64,000 nt of DNA from Poecilobothrus nobilitatus (lineage: Eukaryota; Arthropoda; Insecta; Diptera; Dolichopodidae): positions 101,610,307 to 101,674,306 of the forward strand of contig OX352772.1 in the NCBI GenBank assembly GCA_947095535.1, written 5' to 3'. The notes under the pieces are model-generated. The model had not been told where the DNA came from. It ran no database searches and was given only the letters and a program-made list of their open reading frames with translations. The stretch's first letter is position 1. Every line of letters begins with the position of its first letter. Below, in pieces: positions 1 to 10,933 of this stretch. A program made the position numbers and the translations under genes.

Positions 1-159
1 AAAATTTTAAGTTTCTATCTTTATTAATTTCGAAAATATGCGTATTAGGTTTTGGGAGTTGTATGGGAGGTACTCGAACGCATGGTCCGATTTCGCCCAT
101 TTACAATCCCCGTCTTACCTTAGTCATTGTTAACCTACAGTATAAATTTCATCAAGATA

Positions 160-352
160 GCATCATTATTTTTTGAGTTATCGTGCGTACGGACGGACGG
201 ACGGACGGACGGACATCGCTAAATCGACTCAAGCGGTGATCCTGATTCAGAATATATATACATGTCTATACCTAACTCGTTTGCTTTTGGTGGTTACAAA
301 CACCATACCAAAGTTAATATACCCTATACTTAATGTGTAGGGTATAATAAAA
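160..352 (+). repeat. GGAC-family dispersed repeat, copy 1
   Basis: Seen: 'TTTTGAGTTATCGTGCG' followed by seven tandem GGAC units, then 'AAATCGACTCAAGCGGTGATCC', then a small hairpin 'ATACCCTATACTTAATGTGT' / 'AGGGTATAATAAA'. The same ordered set of motifs recurs near 12480-12665, 20270-20415 (minus) and 28010-28175, so this is one dispersed repeat family. The left part (1-160) is probably its degenerate body. No coding capacity. Confidence 0.75.
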
Positions 353-1985
353 ATAAAAACAAATAGATCTCCGTTACAATTTACATCACACTTAAGCAAT
401 ATTATAATAAAATTTTGTTAGCCTTCAAATATTATGCATTTTTTGTGTAAATTTATTCTTTTTGAGATGAGGATGAGATCTATAAAATTACCTTTTAAAA
501 TTATAAAGAACAACATTATGATTTATGATTGTTTGTGATGTGATGCATAGATAGATAGATAGATAGTAATGTAATGTATGGTATGTTAAAATTAATTTTT
601 AGAAAAAAAAAAAAATTAGTTCGAAGAAAATGAATTATGAACAGAATGAATGAATGAAAAAATAATTTTTTTTCTTTTGCTTTTCTTATGATTTTTTTCT
701 TTCCTTTTATCGCCGCCCGTAACTATCGTAGTTTGAACAAATACAAATATTTTCAATGCGACTTCTTTATTTGTTATATGTTCCTTGCTATAATCGACAT
801 CTTATTCAAATGATTTACGCGTTTACAACTATAATTTCACACAGCCTTTAACTTGTAGAAAATTAAAGTACATATGTATAAAGAATTTTGATTTTTGATT
901 TCTGATAAATTATTATTTCTAATTTACTAAAAAAAATGTATACTTATGTACCTATTTATTATTTAAAGAACAAAATATTGTAAAAAAAACAAAAATATTT
1001 GGTCATGCATGCTATGTAAGAGCCTTACCATTATAGAAAAACCGTATTTTTACCATAATGAGTAAAAAATAATGACATTTTATGATTTTATTCATTTAAT
1101 AAAAATTGTAAGAAATATTTTACTAAGTTGTAATTTATATAACCATTTTAAATTATATCATTCCCCTTGGAAAACCCATTATATGTAGTAAATTAAGATC
1201 AAATTTACTGAATGTATAATTATATTATAATTATAGATATGTATGTAATTCTTTCTAGATAGCAGAATTGTTAAAAGTATTTGTTTTATATTGAATAAGG
1301 TAGGTACATAGTTAGTTAGTCATATTAAAAAACAGAAATTAAAAATTTTTTAAATTAAGAAGGTATTTTTTAAAACAAAAAATATTCGGCCCGAAACGGT
1401 TAAAAACCTTACTATATCTTTACAAAAAAAAAATTAAATCAAAAAGAAACAACTCCATACAAAACAAAAAAGTTATATTAATGCACGATATTTATAACAA
1501 CGCCTTTACAGCTTACAAGCTGGGACATTCAACGAAAACTTTGAAAAAAAAAGGTTAATGTATATAAAATAAATTGTGTGTTCCGATCCGACTTGTAAAA
1601 TATTTAGGCTTCGTTTATAAAATATTTTAAAATTTTATATATTTTTTTTTTTATAACTGATGTATGGTAATACATACATACATACATATGGATACAGATA
1701 TTCCCCTCGTAACACTCTTATATTTTATTTTTAGAATATGTACATAGAATACAGATATTCCTCTTCTAATACTTTTAGAAATTATTTAAAAAAAATTTGA
1801 GAATTTTGTACGATATTGATCCGATAAGCTTCACCTGATCAACCATTTTTAGCACATTACAGCCCCTCTATATTTAGCTACCTTACAGCCCTTCAAAATT
1901 GCAGGAAAGTCTTTTCACATTTTTTCTTATTACAAAAAATTACTAAAATTTTATTTTTTAAATTTTTGTGCAAGTTACAATTCTA
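353..1985. other. Gene-free A+T-rich sequence
   Basis: No convincing coding sequence. It holds a GATA microsatellite near 548-566 (four tandem units), several CATA/GTAT runs (near 1673-1690) and long A or T homopolymers. The last 150 bp resemble the P-element intron sequence seen near 50690-50800 ('ACAGCCCTTCAAAATTGCAG'), so the P-like relic that follows probably begins around 1850. Confidence 0.5.
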
Positions 1986-2640
1986 AACGTTTGTATTGTC
2001 TTTTGGAAATGTATGCTTTAAAAACCGTTGGTTTACATTCTACCTTGTTTAATTATAATAATAACAAAATCGTTTGCATATTCGATTTTCCCCATCTAAT
2101 TAAATCTCTTAGAAATACATTAATGGATTCCGATTTAAAAAACTCAGATGGTATTATAAGCTTTAAAGTTCTCATAGAATTATAGGAAGTTCACATAAAT
2201 GGAAAAACTAAGATAAAAATAAATTACAACATACAACAGACAACATATTAATCCGAATACTTTTGAAAAAATTAGAGTTAAATTAACAACACTAATATTT
2301 ATTAAAACAGTGAAGCGATATTAAAAAAATAATTAAAACATCTGGTTTTAAAAGTGTTACTAAAGAAATTGCAATTTCAACAGCAAAGTTCGTATTAGTG
2401 TTTGATAAAATTTTTAATTGTATCAACAGTGGATCATTATATTCTAATAATAAATATCGATCTGCTATTAAACTAAATAGCTTGTCGTTAAAACGACACT
2501 AATACAATAAAAATTATGTACTTAGGAAATATTTCATTGATTAAAAAGAAAAAAGTATATTTTTTAGAGGGAATGAAAATAACTTTAAATCCACATTAAT
2601 CTGCACATTTTTTCATACATATGAATTTTATACTTTTATA
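1986..2640 (+). pseudogene. Decayed P-superfamily transposase fragment
   Basis: A relic of a P-element/THAP9-type transposase, a nuclear DNA-cutting enzyme. Seen: a reading frame at 1991-2185 contains FDFPHLIKSLRNTL, matching the conserved block IFDPVHLVKSLRNTLLK of the two P-like copies at 47.5-59.3 kb in this window. Further on, in shifted frames, come NPNTFEKIRVKL (about 2250-2290, compare FPNSFEKMNVKLACQ), a stretch like SGFKSVTKEIAISTAKF (about 2343-2395, then FDKIFNCI) and FLEGMKITLNP near 2561. The fragments are collinear with the family but broken by stops and frameshifts. It is more diverged than the 47-59 kb copies, so it is a different lineage or an older insertion. N-terminal THAP and first catalytic Asp regions are absent. 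Confidence 0.7.
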
Positions 2641-3433
2641 ATAATAATTCTTGTACCTATGGTTGGGGTATGAAAGCTAAAATTGATTGATAAATTACAA
2701 AAATTAAAAATTTTTTCTTAGTAAAATAAAACACATAGTAAAAATTTTTTTGTTTATTTTGGAGGGTCCTCTCAACAGGTATCACCTATGAACAATTTTT
2801 ATGCTGAAATTTATATCACGTGCAATTTCTTTGTGTTATATGTTTCTTGATTATAGCAATTCGTAAAATTCTTACATAATTTTCTTTCTTTCAATTTACT
2901 GTTTAAATTGATTTTTTATTTAGTATTAAACTTAAAATGTTATTACATATTTATTATTGCATCTGTTTGTTAGAACATTTTTAATCATTAAATCTAACTT
3001 TATACATACTAATGTTTGTTGTTTGCGGTTCATAAAATTGAAGAAAAAAAATGTTATCTATGGAATTTACGAATCCTGGTAAACGTAAAACGACTACTAA
3101 CCTAAAACTTAGTTTTTAAAATCTATGACAATTGACAACTTGCTATGTATATGTAACGGAAAAAGAGCTTTTTTGCAGTACATTTTTTAAATGCAAAAAT
3201 TTTTGGTTATTGAGATACATAGAAACCACAGCTGACAATATTTTTTCGGGCCACGACATGAACAGAGCGAAAGCGTTTTAGGAGGCTAATTTTGGAAAAA
3301 ATTTAGAAAAATTTACACGTATTCATATGAAGCTTTGGATAGGAGGCATTTGTAAAATGCTAATAACTCAAAAACTATAAATTTTTTTGAATTTCGTTGA
3401 AAGGTGGACATAAAATTCAATCGATCGCGGATA

Positions 3434-3614
3434 GTAATTATTTTCCTGAACAACTGATCTCATTAAAATACAAAATCATAATGAAATACATCAAGAATTG
3501 CATCAGAATTTTTTTCAATGACAAACTGAAATGGGAAGAAATGAAACATATCTCATTGGAACAATTTTGTTTCATCAGCAAAATTACTGATCAGTTGTTC
3601 AGGAAAATAATTAC
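3434..3614. repeat. Hairpin-forming inverted repeat (26-bp perfect arms)
   Basis: Arms 3434-3459 and 3589-3614 are exact reverse complements (begins GTAATTATTTTCCTGAACAA), separated by a 129-bp loop that itself has imperfect internal complementarity (CTCATT / CATCAG motifs). A plus-strand frame at 3397-3663 runs through it, but its two ends are simply the two arms, so it is not taken as a gene. Most likely a small MITE or remnant of one; no TSD was recognised. Confidence 0.7.
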
Positions 3615-3664
3615 CAATCCGGAAAATCATAAAATTGATTTTTTTTTTAAATATTTAACTTAAA

Positions 3665-4421
3665 ATTTAAAAATAAATAAACATTAAATCAACACTTTTG
3701 TTAAATTTTATGTCTTTGCTCTAAAAAAATTGAAAATAAACATTATAACTGGCTAAGGCGCCAGTTATAGCTATCATTGAATAATGCTTCCGGAAAAAAC
3801 GTTTCATTGAAAACTTATACTTTTTTCCTTATAGGCGATTATAGAATCAGAGAAAACTGTCAGTTAAATTAGTTGTCAAATGGCAAATAAGAATAATGAA
3901 GGTAAAAATAAAAATAAATGTAATTTAAATTTAAATTTTTGTTAGCGTTATTTCGATGTTTGCAAAATTATATTAATTTATATTTTATTATTTTAATTTA
4001 TTTAAGTATTATTGGTAGAAAATTTTACTATAATAAAGAATAAAAAAAGATTTTTTTTATTTATTAATGACATTGGCTGAGTTAAGAATAATAAAAAAAT
4101 ATACATACATTTTTTAGAATTAATTTGTTTTTTTTTTACATTTTTTGAAATTTCTATTTGAAAACAAAAAATTTTAAAACTGAAGAGAACGTAAGGGAAA
4201 TTAATCGTAAATAAAATTGATCTAATGGATTCTTGATCAAGAATTGTGCAGAGTTTGAGAAAAAAAATTAAAAAACAACGAAGACAATTAAAAAACTAAA
4301 TAAAAACTTCAGACTTTGCTGTGTTAATATTTTTTAATACAAAGCATTAATACATGTACATACATATTGTAATAACATAAAGATTTTAAATACATTAAAG
4401 TTGAGTTTGAAAATTGAAATA
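3665..4421. other. Region downstream of the CHSY gene, no gene seen
   Basis: A+T-rich, with no coding sequence recognised. It is the 3' side of the minus-strand CHSY gene. A minus-strand ATTAAA-type hexamer lies near 4331-4337 about 90 bp past the stop and could be the polyadenylation signal; this is inference only. Confidence 0.4.
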
Positions 4422-6630
4422 CTATCTAGTTTTGTTTAATTCATTTAATGTTGATATATATCTCATATTTTTCTCACTATTAAAGAAAATTTTCTCTATG
4501 AAATTTGTAGTTCCTAGGGTGTTCGCTTTTGTTCCAGTGCACATATTAAATTGCAATAATTCTAAATTCACATCGCAATTTATTTCATGATATACGTGTA
4601 CTAAAGATGGATCTGCTGACCTAAATACTTGCAGTTTTCTTTTTAAAGTAGCATTTAAAAATTTTAAGTTAATTGTGGCATCAGCAGTGTTGTCTAAAAT
4701 TGATACTTGTTTATTAGAAATGGCTATTATTTTTTCTAAAAACCTAACATCTTCTAGTCCCCAACCGTCAATGTCTATATCAAAACCATTAATATCCGGA
4801 CTAACTATATCTGATTTAAAAATAGAACAAATACCGAAACCAAATTGTCTAAAAAAACCCTTCTTGTTTGAAACTTTGCTACTACAAGAATTTTGCCAAT
4901 TTTTTCGTCTATTTTTATCGTATTCACTAAATACTATTGGTAAATATACTTGTTTCCCTCTAATGGTATTCATTCTTATTCTATCTAGTGAAACTTTATC
5001 AAATGACATATCAACATCTATTAAAAATACTATATCTTCATTTTTAATATAAGAAGATCTAACTGCTTTATCCAAACCGAGCCCTCTTGAGAACTTTCCA
5101 GTTAATCTAATATAATTTATTTGTTCAAATGGATATTTTTCTTGTAATTCAATTAAACACTGAATATGTTCTTGAAGTTCTTTATCATTTCCAAACATAA
5201 TTACAAGGAGATTAGAATTATGATCAGAATTTATTGCAATATTTTCATAAGTGTGGATAAAATTTATAAATGATTCTAGTCGACTCATTATTGGTAAAAC
5301 AAATACTATTCGAGGTTTTCTATTTGCGTTTAATTGAAAACCAGACAACGAATTGGAAATTTTTTCGAAACCCGTGGTCAGCATTTTTTTGAACTTAGAT
5401 GACAATTTTGAGTACTTTAAATCTAAAAAAAAAAAAATTTAGTAAAATGTTTATTCTCTAGACTCTAGAATATAAAAAAAATAACTACTTACCACTTTTT
5501 AAGATCAGATTGAAAAAATTTGCATTGAATTCTTTTATAAAAATACTGGTAAACGATCTTTGAATATATAAATGTCTTCGAACAGGAACGGTCATTTTTT
5601 TTCCTCTATACTTTTTATAAATCAATAATAAATCTAAAATTAAATCTTGACCATGTACGTCATTCAACCTGGAGTATCCATAAAGGAGTTCACGAAATTC
5701 AATTACTCTGCCACGCTGTCGAGAAAAATTATTTATAAGGTCCATAATTTCTAAAATTGCATCTTCTAATCCTTCCCTTGTAGCGCTGTCAATTTTCCGT
5801 TTTGGATTCGAGTTATCTGCAGAATACAAGCTTTTTGCAATGAATTCCCAGTGAAGAATATTTTTTGTATCAGTTGGAGCATATTTATTTAAATCTGGAC
5901 TAATACCTATACAAATGTAATAATTAGTACAAAAATGATGCAATGATGAAAATAAAATAAAATACCCAAAACAGTATGATCTTCGATACGATCTTCACCT
6001 TCTGAAATAGGATGCAAACGTACACCTGGAACTAAATACTTATAATAATCGTTATTTATTGATAAAAGTTTTGCCATCTGTATTATATCCCTATGTAAGT
6101 ATAATGACTCTTGACGCAGATTTTCTGCTTTCAAACCTTGTAAAAATGAGTATAATCTGTACATCAAAGTTGCCTGTTTTACGGGATGTAAAGATATTGC
6201 ACTATTAACATCTTTTCTTTTTAAGTTCCCAGTGAAAGCAGTTTTTCCACTGGAATTGTGCTTCATTATAAATTGCATCTAAAATTAAAAGGTTAAAACT
6301 TGAAGATTTTTCCAAATATAAATCTTACTTCATAATTCCATGTACAAGGTATACCGGCATATTTTTGTACACATCTTCCTATTTCTACATCTTCATGTGT
6401 GCTATAAAGATTTTGCAAGCATGTTGGAATATGAGGAGCAACTAGTTTAAAAAATATTAAATATGGCACATATCTTGTGTAAATTTAGTTGAACCAATTT
6501 CTTTATTACCACTTACCAAGTCGTAAAGTTTCTCGACTCAATATAACACCAGGTCCTCCCATGCAAAAGTTTTCGTCAAATTCTAGAGACAAAAGTCCAA
6601 ATTCTTCGCTATTTCCTTTTCCAGCTTGAC
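4422..6630 (-). CDS. CHSY1: Chondroitin sulfate synthase 1-like, last five exons (5' part missing)
   Basis: Golgi type II membrane enzyme that extends chondroitin by adding GlcA and GalNAc alternately. Exons on the minus strand: 6517-6630, 6329-6441, 5966-6278, 5493-5906, 4422-5422. Each is bounded by AG acceptor and GT donor, and phases join without a break. The first exon seen carries the end of the N-terminal GT31 (GlcA-transferase) domain ([17 protein letters not shown]); the second carries [11 protein letters not shown]. The linker exons have MTVPVRRH and [12 protein letters not shown]. The last exon holds the C-terminal GT7-type GalNAc-transferase domain with the DXD motif FLIDVDMSF and GWGLEDVRF, plus VHVYHE and FNMCTGTKA. 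These are all hallmark positions of the animal CHSY family. About 490 residues are visible of roughly 800 expected; the signal anchor and the DDD motif of the first domain lie on exons not found here. No internal stop or frameshift, so probably functional. It is the only host gene recognised in the window. Confidence 0.93.
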
Positions 6631-7028
6631 CTGAATTAATAATTAATATTTGAAACTTTAAATATGTACATAAGTAGATTATTAGGATTAGTTTAGGGTT
6701 TCCTCTACGTCATTTTATGCTTAAATACAACTATGTATGTATAAGAATTTTTACTTAATTCAAGCTAGTTATGTTGTTCATTAGCTCACTAAGTGAAAAT
6801 CATACTTAACTTAATTTTTTTAGTGGTTAATATGTTAAGTGATTTATGTGTTATTAAATGGATATATTATTAAGTGGTTAATATGTTATAAAATTATGTT
6901 AAATGTTAGAAGTGTTAGGGATGTTAAAAATAACATACCAACAAATCAAAAAATTTTGCTTATTTTCTATATATACTATATACATATGTATATTAATGTA
7001 TATTATTATGATCAGCTGATGAAAATAT
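6631..7028. other. Intron or upstream sequence of CHSY, no exon recognised
   Basis: The polypyrimidine/AG acceptor of the first visible CHSY exon is at 6631-6640 (minus). Upstream of it there is only A+T-rich sequence with short direct repeats ('GTTAATATGTTA' near 6825 and 6877). No sequence coding for the preceding CHSY block could be read. Confidence 0.5.
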
Positions 7029-7770
7029 TTTAATGTTTACTTTTCTTAGTAAAATTTTTTGGAAATGTAGCTTTTTATTTTGAATAATAAATAATTAAAA
7101 CAATTATATTTTCATGTTTAATATCATATATTATTATGATTTTTTGCCGATATTTCGGGAACATGGTTTGTTGCCATATTCATGGCCTAGTACATAGTGA
7201 TAAATGTAAATTTATTAAAATTGTTTTAAATATTTATGTATATACAATTAGGTATATAAAAATTATTTATGTTAAAAAAATATTTTTTTTTTTTGACTAA
7301 AAAATTAATTATAGTAAGAATAAAAATAAAAATATTTTTTAAAGCTAGCTTTTTTTTTTTTTTTTCAAATAAACATATTCTTAAACATGTATATTACAAA
7401 CTAGAACATACATATTTAATAATTTAACTAATAAAACATTTAATGTAAATTTTAACTAGACTTATAAGAATGTGAATTGAATATTTATAAAATTGACTAA
7501 AAAAATAATAAAATTAGAACTAAAAATTCTTTTATTCAGAAATTGAAGTTGTCATAAACCCGCTTATGACTTACCTACCTAATAAATTTTTAACTAATAT
7601 GGTTGATTATATGTTTATATGCGTTATTTAAGTACATATTGATTATCAGTTTTGAAATTTGTTGTTGTTTTTCTGTGCATTTGTATGTTGAGAGGTTGAG
7701 AGGTTCTATATTTTTTTTTCTTTTTTGCCAATTTTCAATGTTTAAGATTACAGGGTGATCAAAGTTAAAA
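7029..7770 (+). repeat. Left inverted arm of the Penelope-like locus
   Basis: This 0.74 kb block recurs in reverse complement, in pieces, to the right: 7040-7260 with 14640-14830, 7290-7415 with 13019-13200, 7425-7565 with 10680-10825, and 7588-7770 with 10105-10265. Order is preserved, so the right arm is one copy split by later insertions. Because the sequence between the arms encodes a Penelope GIY-YIG domain, the arms are probably the pseudo-LTRs of a Penelope-like element, which are known to occur in inverted orientation. Confidence 0.75.
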
Positions 7771-7805
7771 TTATGATCGTTTTTTTTATGTTGATATTAT
7801 TTTTG

Positions 7806-9657
7806 GATTTGTTAGCGTTTTCATATCTGAATATTGAGAATATTGAGAGACATACCGTAAAATTGAGAAATCGACATACATACCTACCAAAATACATACC
7901 AAAAGTCACCGAAAATATTACAAGACATATGTCTAAAATAAATAAAGACATAGGGATTGGGCTTTAACCTCACACAAAATTAGGAAAGACAATTTTTAGC
8001 AACACTGAAACCAAACTAGACAATGTACCAGGCGCAGGAGCTGTATACAAAATTTCATGCAATAACGACAACTGTGATAAAATATATATAGGTGAAACTA
8101 GACGAGATTTCAAAATACGGATGCAAGAACACAAAAGAGATTGCCTGCGTAAGTCATGCGATAAAAAACAACCATCATTTTTTTTTTTTCTTTTATTTAT
8201 TTATTTTAATTTCAGATAATTTTACAATGTATATAAAATTATGTATAAGAAATTAAATTAAAACTAAAACTACAAACTAATAAACAAAAATTTACAACTA
8301 ATTGTAATTACATTTTTTGGTTTAACTTACTTTTTATTTATTTCAACCTTTACTTTCTAAAATTTTTTACATGTTCTTTAAGTTTTCTATTGAATATTTG
8401 CAATTTCTGACAATTTCTAATTTCTATTTGTAATAAATTAAACATTTTAATAGCACTGCATCTTAAACTTTTTTGTTTCATTGTTGTAAGGCTAAGGCTT
8501 CTAAGGCTAGAGGAATTTCAATATTTTTTTAATTCTAGTATTGTATTTATGAATATTTTCTATATTTTCTAAAATTAAGTTTGATTTAAGATTAGTATTT
8601 AGAATTTTATAAATATATTAGAATTTTTCAAAGTAGATTAATTGGTTTATATCTAATTCATTAATAGTTTTATATAGATAATTAATTTAATCTGGGATTA
8701 AATTTGAAAAGAATTTTAAGCGCTTTGTTCATTAAAATACGAATTTGGTTAATATGAAAATTTGAGCAATGGCTTCAACTACATATATTATACCTTATTC
8801 TTGAAAGAATGTGCGCATTATAGATAAGCTTAGCTGCATATTTGGGAATGCCGCCAACTCTTTTTATAACCAATATATAGGCATCACTTTTTTTTCATGT
8901 TTTTATATGTTTGTCCAATTTCAAATTATCATCAATTGTCATTCCAAGATATTGTACGTTATCTACTTTTTCAATTGTTGTATCTCTTATCTTAAGAGTA
9001 ACATTTTCATAATTTTGTTTTAGTTTTAAATAATAAATAATTGGTTTTTTTAGCGTTTATGCAAAGTTTATTATAACCAAGCCAATTGCGTATTGTATTA
9101 AGATCCTGATTTAGTATGTTTTCTAGTTCTATTACTGATTTAGCTTTTACTATGATATTAGTATCATCTGCATATACATTATAGTTTGAAATAATATTAC
9201 TCTTCGGTATATTCATAATATATAAGAGATATAACAAAGGTCCTAGGAGAGAACCTTGTGGTACAACAGTTTTTACAGTAAGTTCACCACTTACAACTTC
9301 GTTCTCTTTAACACACTAAGTTCGATTTGTTAAGTAACTTTTTAATATAAGATTACCTCTAGAAGACCTCTTATACCCAGCTTGTCTAGGAAATTAACTA
9401 GTCTACTATGATTTACTACATCGAAGGCTTTTTGTAAGATCGATAAATACTGCATCCACAATATAATATAAAAAAGGCTATCGGTTTTCTGCCTATTTTG
9501 GGGAGCCCGGGTCACGTGGCTCACCATTTAATAGAATTAATATTAAAATATTGCATGAAAAGTCGGAAATTTTAAACTTAAAAAACGGCAAATATAAAGT
9601 AAACAAATTAAAAAAAAGGGCACCCATCGAAGAAGAAAAGGCCAAAGAATTATTTTA
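7806..9657 (+). pseudogene. Penelope-like retroelement, GIY-YIG endonuclease portion, interrupted
   Basis: Penelope-like retroelements encode an RT followed by a GIY-YIG endonuclease that nicks the target DNA. Seen: a frame from about 7806 with a typical pre-GIY linker (LPKYIPKVTENITRHMSK), one in-frame TAA near 7965, then the GIY-YIG core AVYKISC ... KIYIGETRRDFKIRMQEHKR (about 8038-8140). The frame is cut at about 8172 by a minus-strand LINE. After it, NIKILHEKSEILNLKNGK and KRAPIEEEKAKELF (about 9538-9657) give the domain's C-terminal end and stop. The RT half is absent, as in 5'-truncated copies. Inactive: nonsense codon, interruption, frameshift after the interruption. Identity as GIY-YIG is confident; assignment to Penelope rests on the linker plus inverted arms. 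Confidence 0.82.
8176..9500 (-). mobile_element. 5'-truncated LINE inserted in the Penelope GIY-YIG domain
   Basis: Minus-strand non-LTR retrotransposon end. RT motif A is visible near 9405-9465 (AFDVVNHSRLVNFLDKLGIRG, preceded in another frame by VFIDL). The YADD box (NVYADDTNIIV) and LCINAKKTNYLLF are at 9007-9237, in a 76-residue frame. The rest down to 8200 is RT C-terminal and 3' UTR sequence broken by stops. A T-run at 8178-8190 on the plus strand is the poly(A) tail, so the 3' end abuts the Penelope sequence at about 8176. The element begins only a few residues before motif A, so it is a short 5'-truncated insertion. The frames are broken. Clade: jockey/CR1-like, not resolved further. 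Confidence 0.8.
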
Positions 9658-9664
9658 AAAAAAA

Positions 9665-10060
9665 ATATTAACGATCACACCATTACAGAGCACTTTACGG
9701 GCATTACAAGTTGACCCTGGGGCTTTGTAAAATGCACCAATTCAAGGCTAGGTTGAGAACTAAGAATTTCCATTACATTAAAATTATAATTTTCATCTTT
9801 TAATACTTCAGTAAAGCTTTTATTATCTTTTATAAAGATGGCCGTTCCCCCGCCTCTTTTTTCATCTCTGCAATTGAAAACTGCCTTATAGTTTGGAATA
9901 TTGTCATGATTTCATTGCTGTATATCCATACATCTGCATGGATTACTATATCAATTGTTTTATATTCATTAATTACTGTTTCTAATTCAAATATCTTATT
10001 GCTAAAGCTGCATATATTTATATAATATTCAACACAATTCAATCATAATTCAACACAAAT
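9665..10060 (-). pseudogene. LINE apurinic endonuclease fragment
   Basis: The minus strand reads, across two frames, through a LINE endonuclease domain: NKIFELETVINEYKTIDI, then ETWIYSNE-like sequence (here DVWIYSNEI), then the GGGTAIFIKD signature in a neighbouring frame near 9830-9860, and further on ...PSLELVHFTKPQG near 9700-9750. This order is that of the endonuclease of jockey-type LINE ORF2. It ends abruptly against the Penelope sequence at about 9660 and against the inverted arm at about 10100. The RT fragment at 8176-9500 does not continue it directly (about 1 kb of ORF2 is missing between them), so it may be a separate insertion. Confidence 0.65.
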
Positions 10061-10265
10061 TCATAATTCAACACAAATAATTTTTATTTACCTTATTGTA
10101 TATACATTTTAACTTTGACCACCCTGTAATCTTAAACATTGAACATAATTGGGAAAAAAGAAAAAAAATATATAGAAGCTCTCAACATACAAATGCACAG
10201 AAAAATAACAACAAATTTCGAAACTGATAGACAATACTTACGCATATAAACATTTGATCAACCAT

Positions 10266-10655
10266 AGCTTTGTTCGTTCTAAATAAAATTTTATAAAATT
10301 TTATAAATTTTTTTGAAAATTTGCGTTCGTTTAAAATTTTTTTTTATTTTTTTTTCCACAATTGAGCTCGAACAATAAAATTTTAATAAAATTCTTACCA
10401 GTAAACTTTGGTCGGGTAAAAATTTTATTCGTGACGTTTGAGTATCGTTTAATTTTTTTGCTGGATAAAAATTATAAAAAACAACATTTCAAGTTAATAA
10501 TTCATCAATTCAAAAATTTTTATTTGCCAAAACTATCTTTAAATTTTCTGTTCGGTGTAATGAGAGAATTTTTTCTATATTCTATAAAATTTTTAGTTGT
10601 CAAGAATAATGAGCGAATAAAATAATTTAAAATTTTATTTAGAACGAACAAAGCT
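10266..10655. mobile_element. 390-bp MITE with 3-bp target duplication CAT
   Basis: Starts AGCTTTGTTCGTTCTAAATA and ends with its reverse complement, giving TIRs of about 25 bp extending into A+T palindromes. CAT flanks both sides (10263-10265, 10656-10658). The opposite arm of the Penelope locus shows the empty site ('ATCAACCATATTAG' read on the complement near 7590), which proves this is an insertion. An 87-codon frame runs through it (10362-10625), but it has no recognisable domain and lies in palindromic A+T sequence. Superfamily uncertain; a 3-bp TSD would fit PIF/Harbinger. Confidence 0.8.
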
Positions 10656-10835
10656 CATATTAGTTCAAAATTTATTAAGTAAATCACATTAGCGGGTTTA
10701 TGACAACTTCAATTTCTGAATAAAAGAATTTTTAGTTTTAATTTTATTATTTTTTTAGACAATTTTATAATATTTAATTAAATTTTTTATAAGTCTAGTT
10801 AAAATTTACATTAAATGTTTTGTTAGTCCATATGT

Positions 10836-10933
10836 ATGTTGTATATATAGTATATATATACAACATATATATACTATATATATGTATATATAGTATATAT
10901 ATATATACTATATATACTGTATATATAGTGTAT
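10836..10933. repeat. TA-rich palindromic microsatellite
   Basis: Alternating TATATATAGTATATATATAC blocks that read almost the same on both strands. It immediately precedes the TIR element at 10934, whose putative target duplication GTAT lies inside it. Confidence 0.7.

Noticed and set aside
3397..3663. 88-codon plus-strand frame
   Set aside because: Its ends are the two arms of a perfect inverted repeat and there is no domain; a by-product of the hairpin.
4675..5052. 125-codon plus-strand frame
   Set aside because: Antisense to the last CHSY exon, which has clear family motifs.
7016..7040. CTGATGA core, possible hammerhead ribozyme of a Penelope-like element
   Set aside because: Penelope elements can carry hammerheads, but no GAAA core or matching stems follow at a fitting distance.
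10362..10625. 87-codon plus-strand frame
   Set aside because: Inside a palindromic A+T MITE, no domain.
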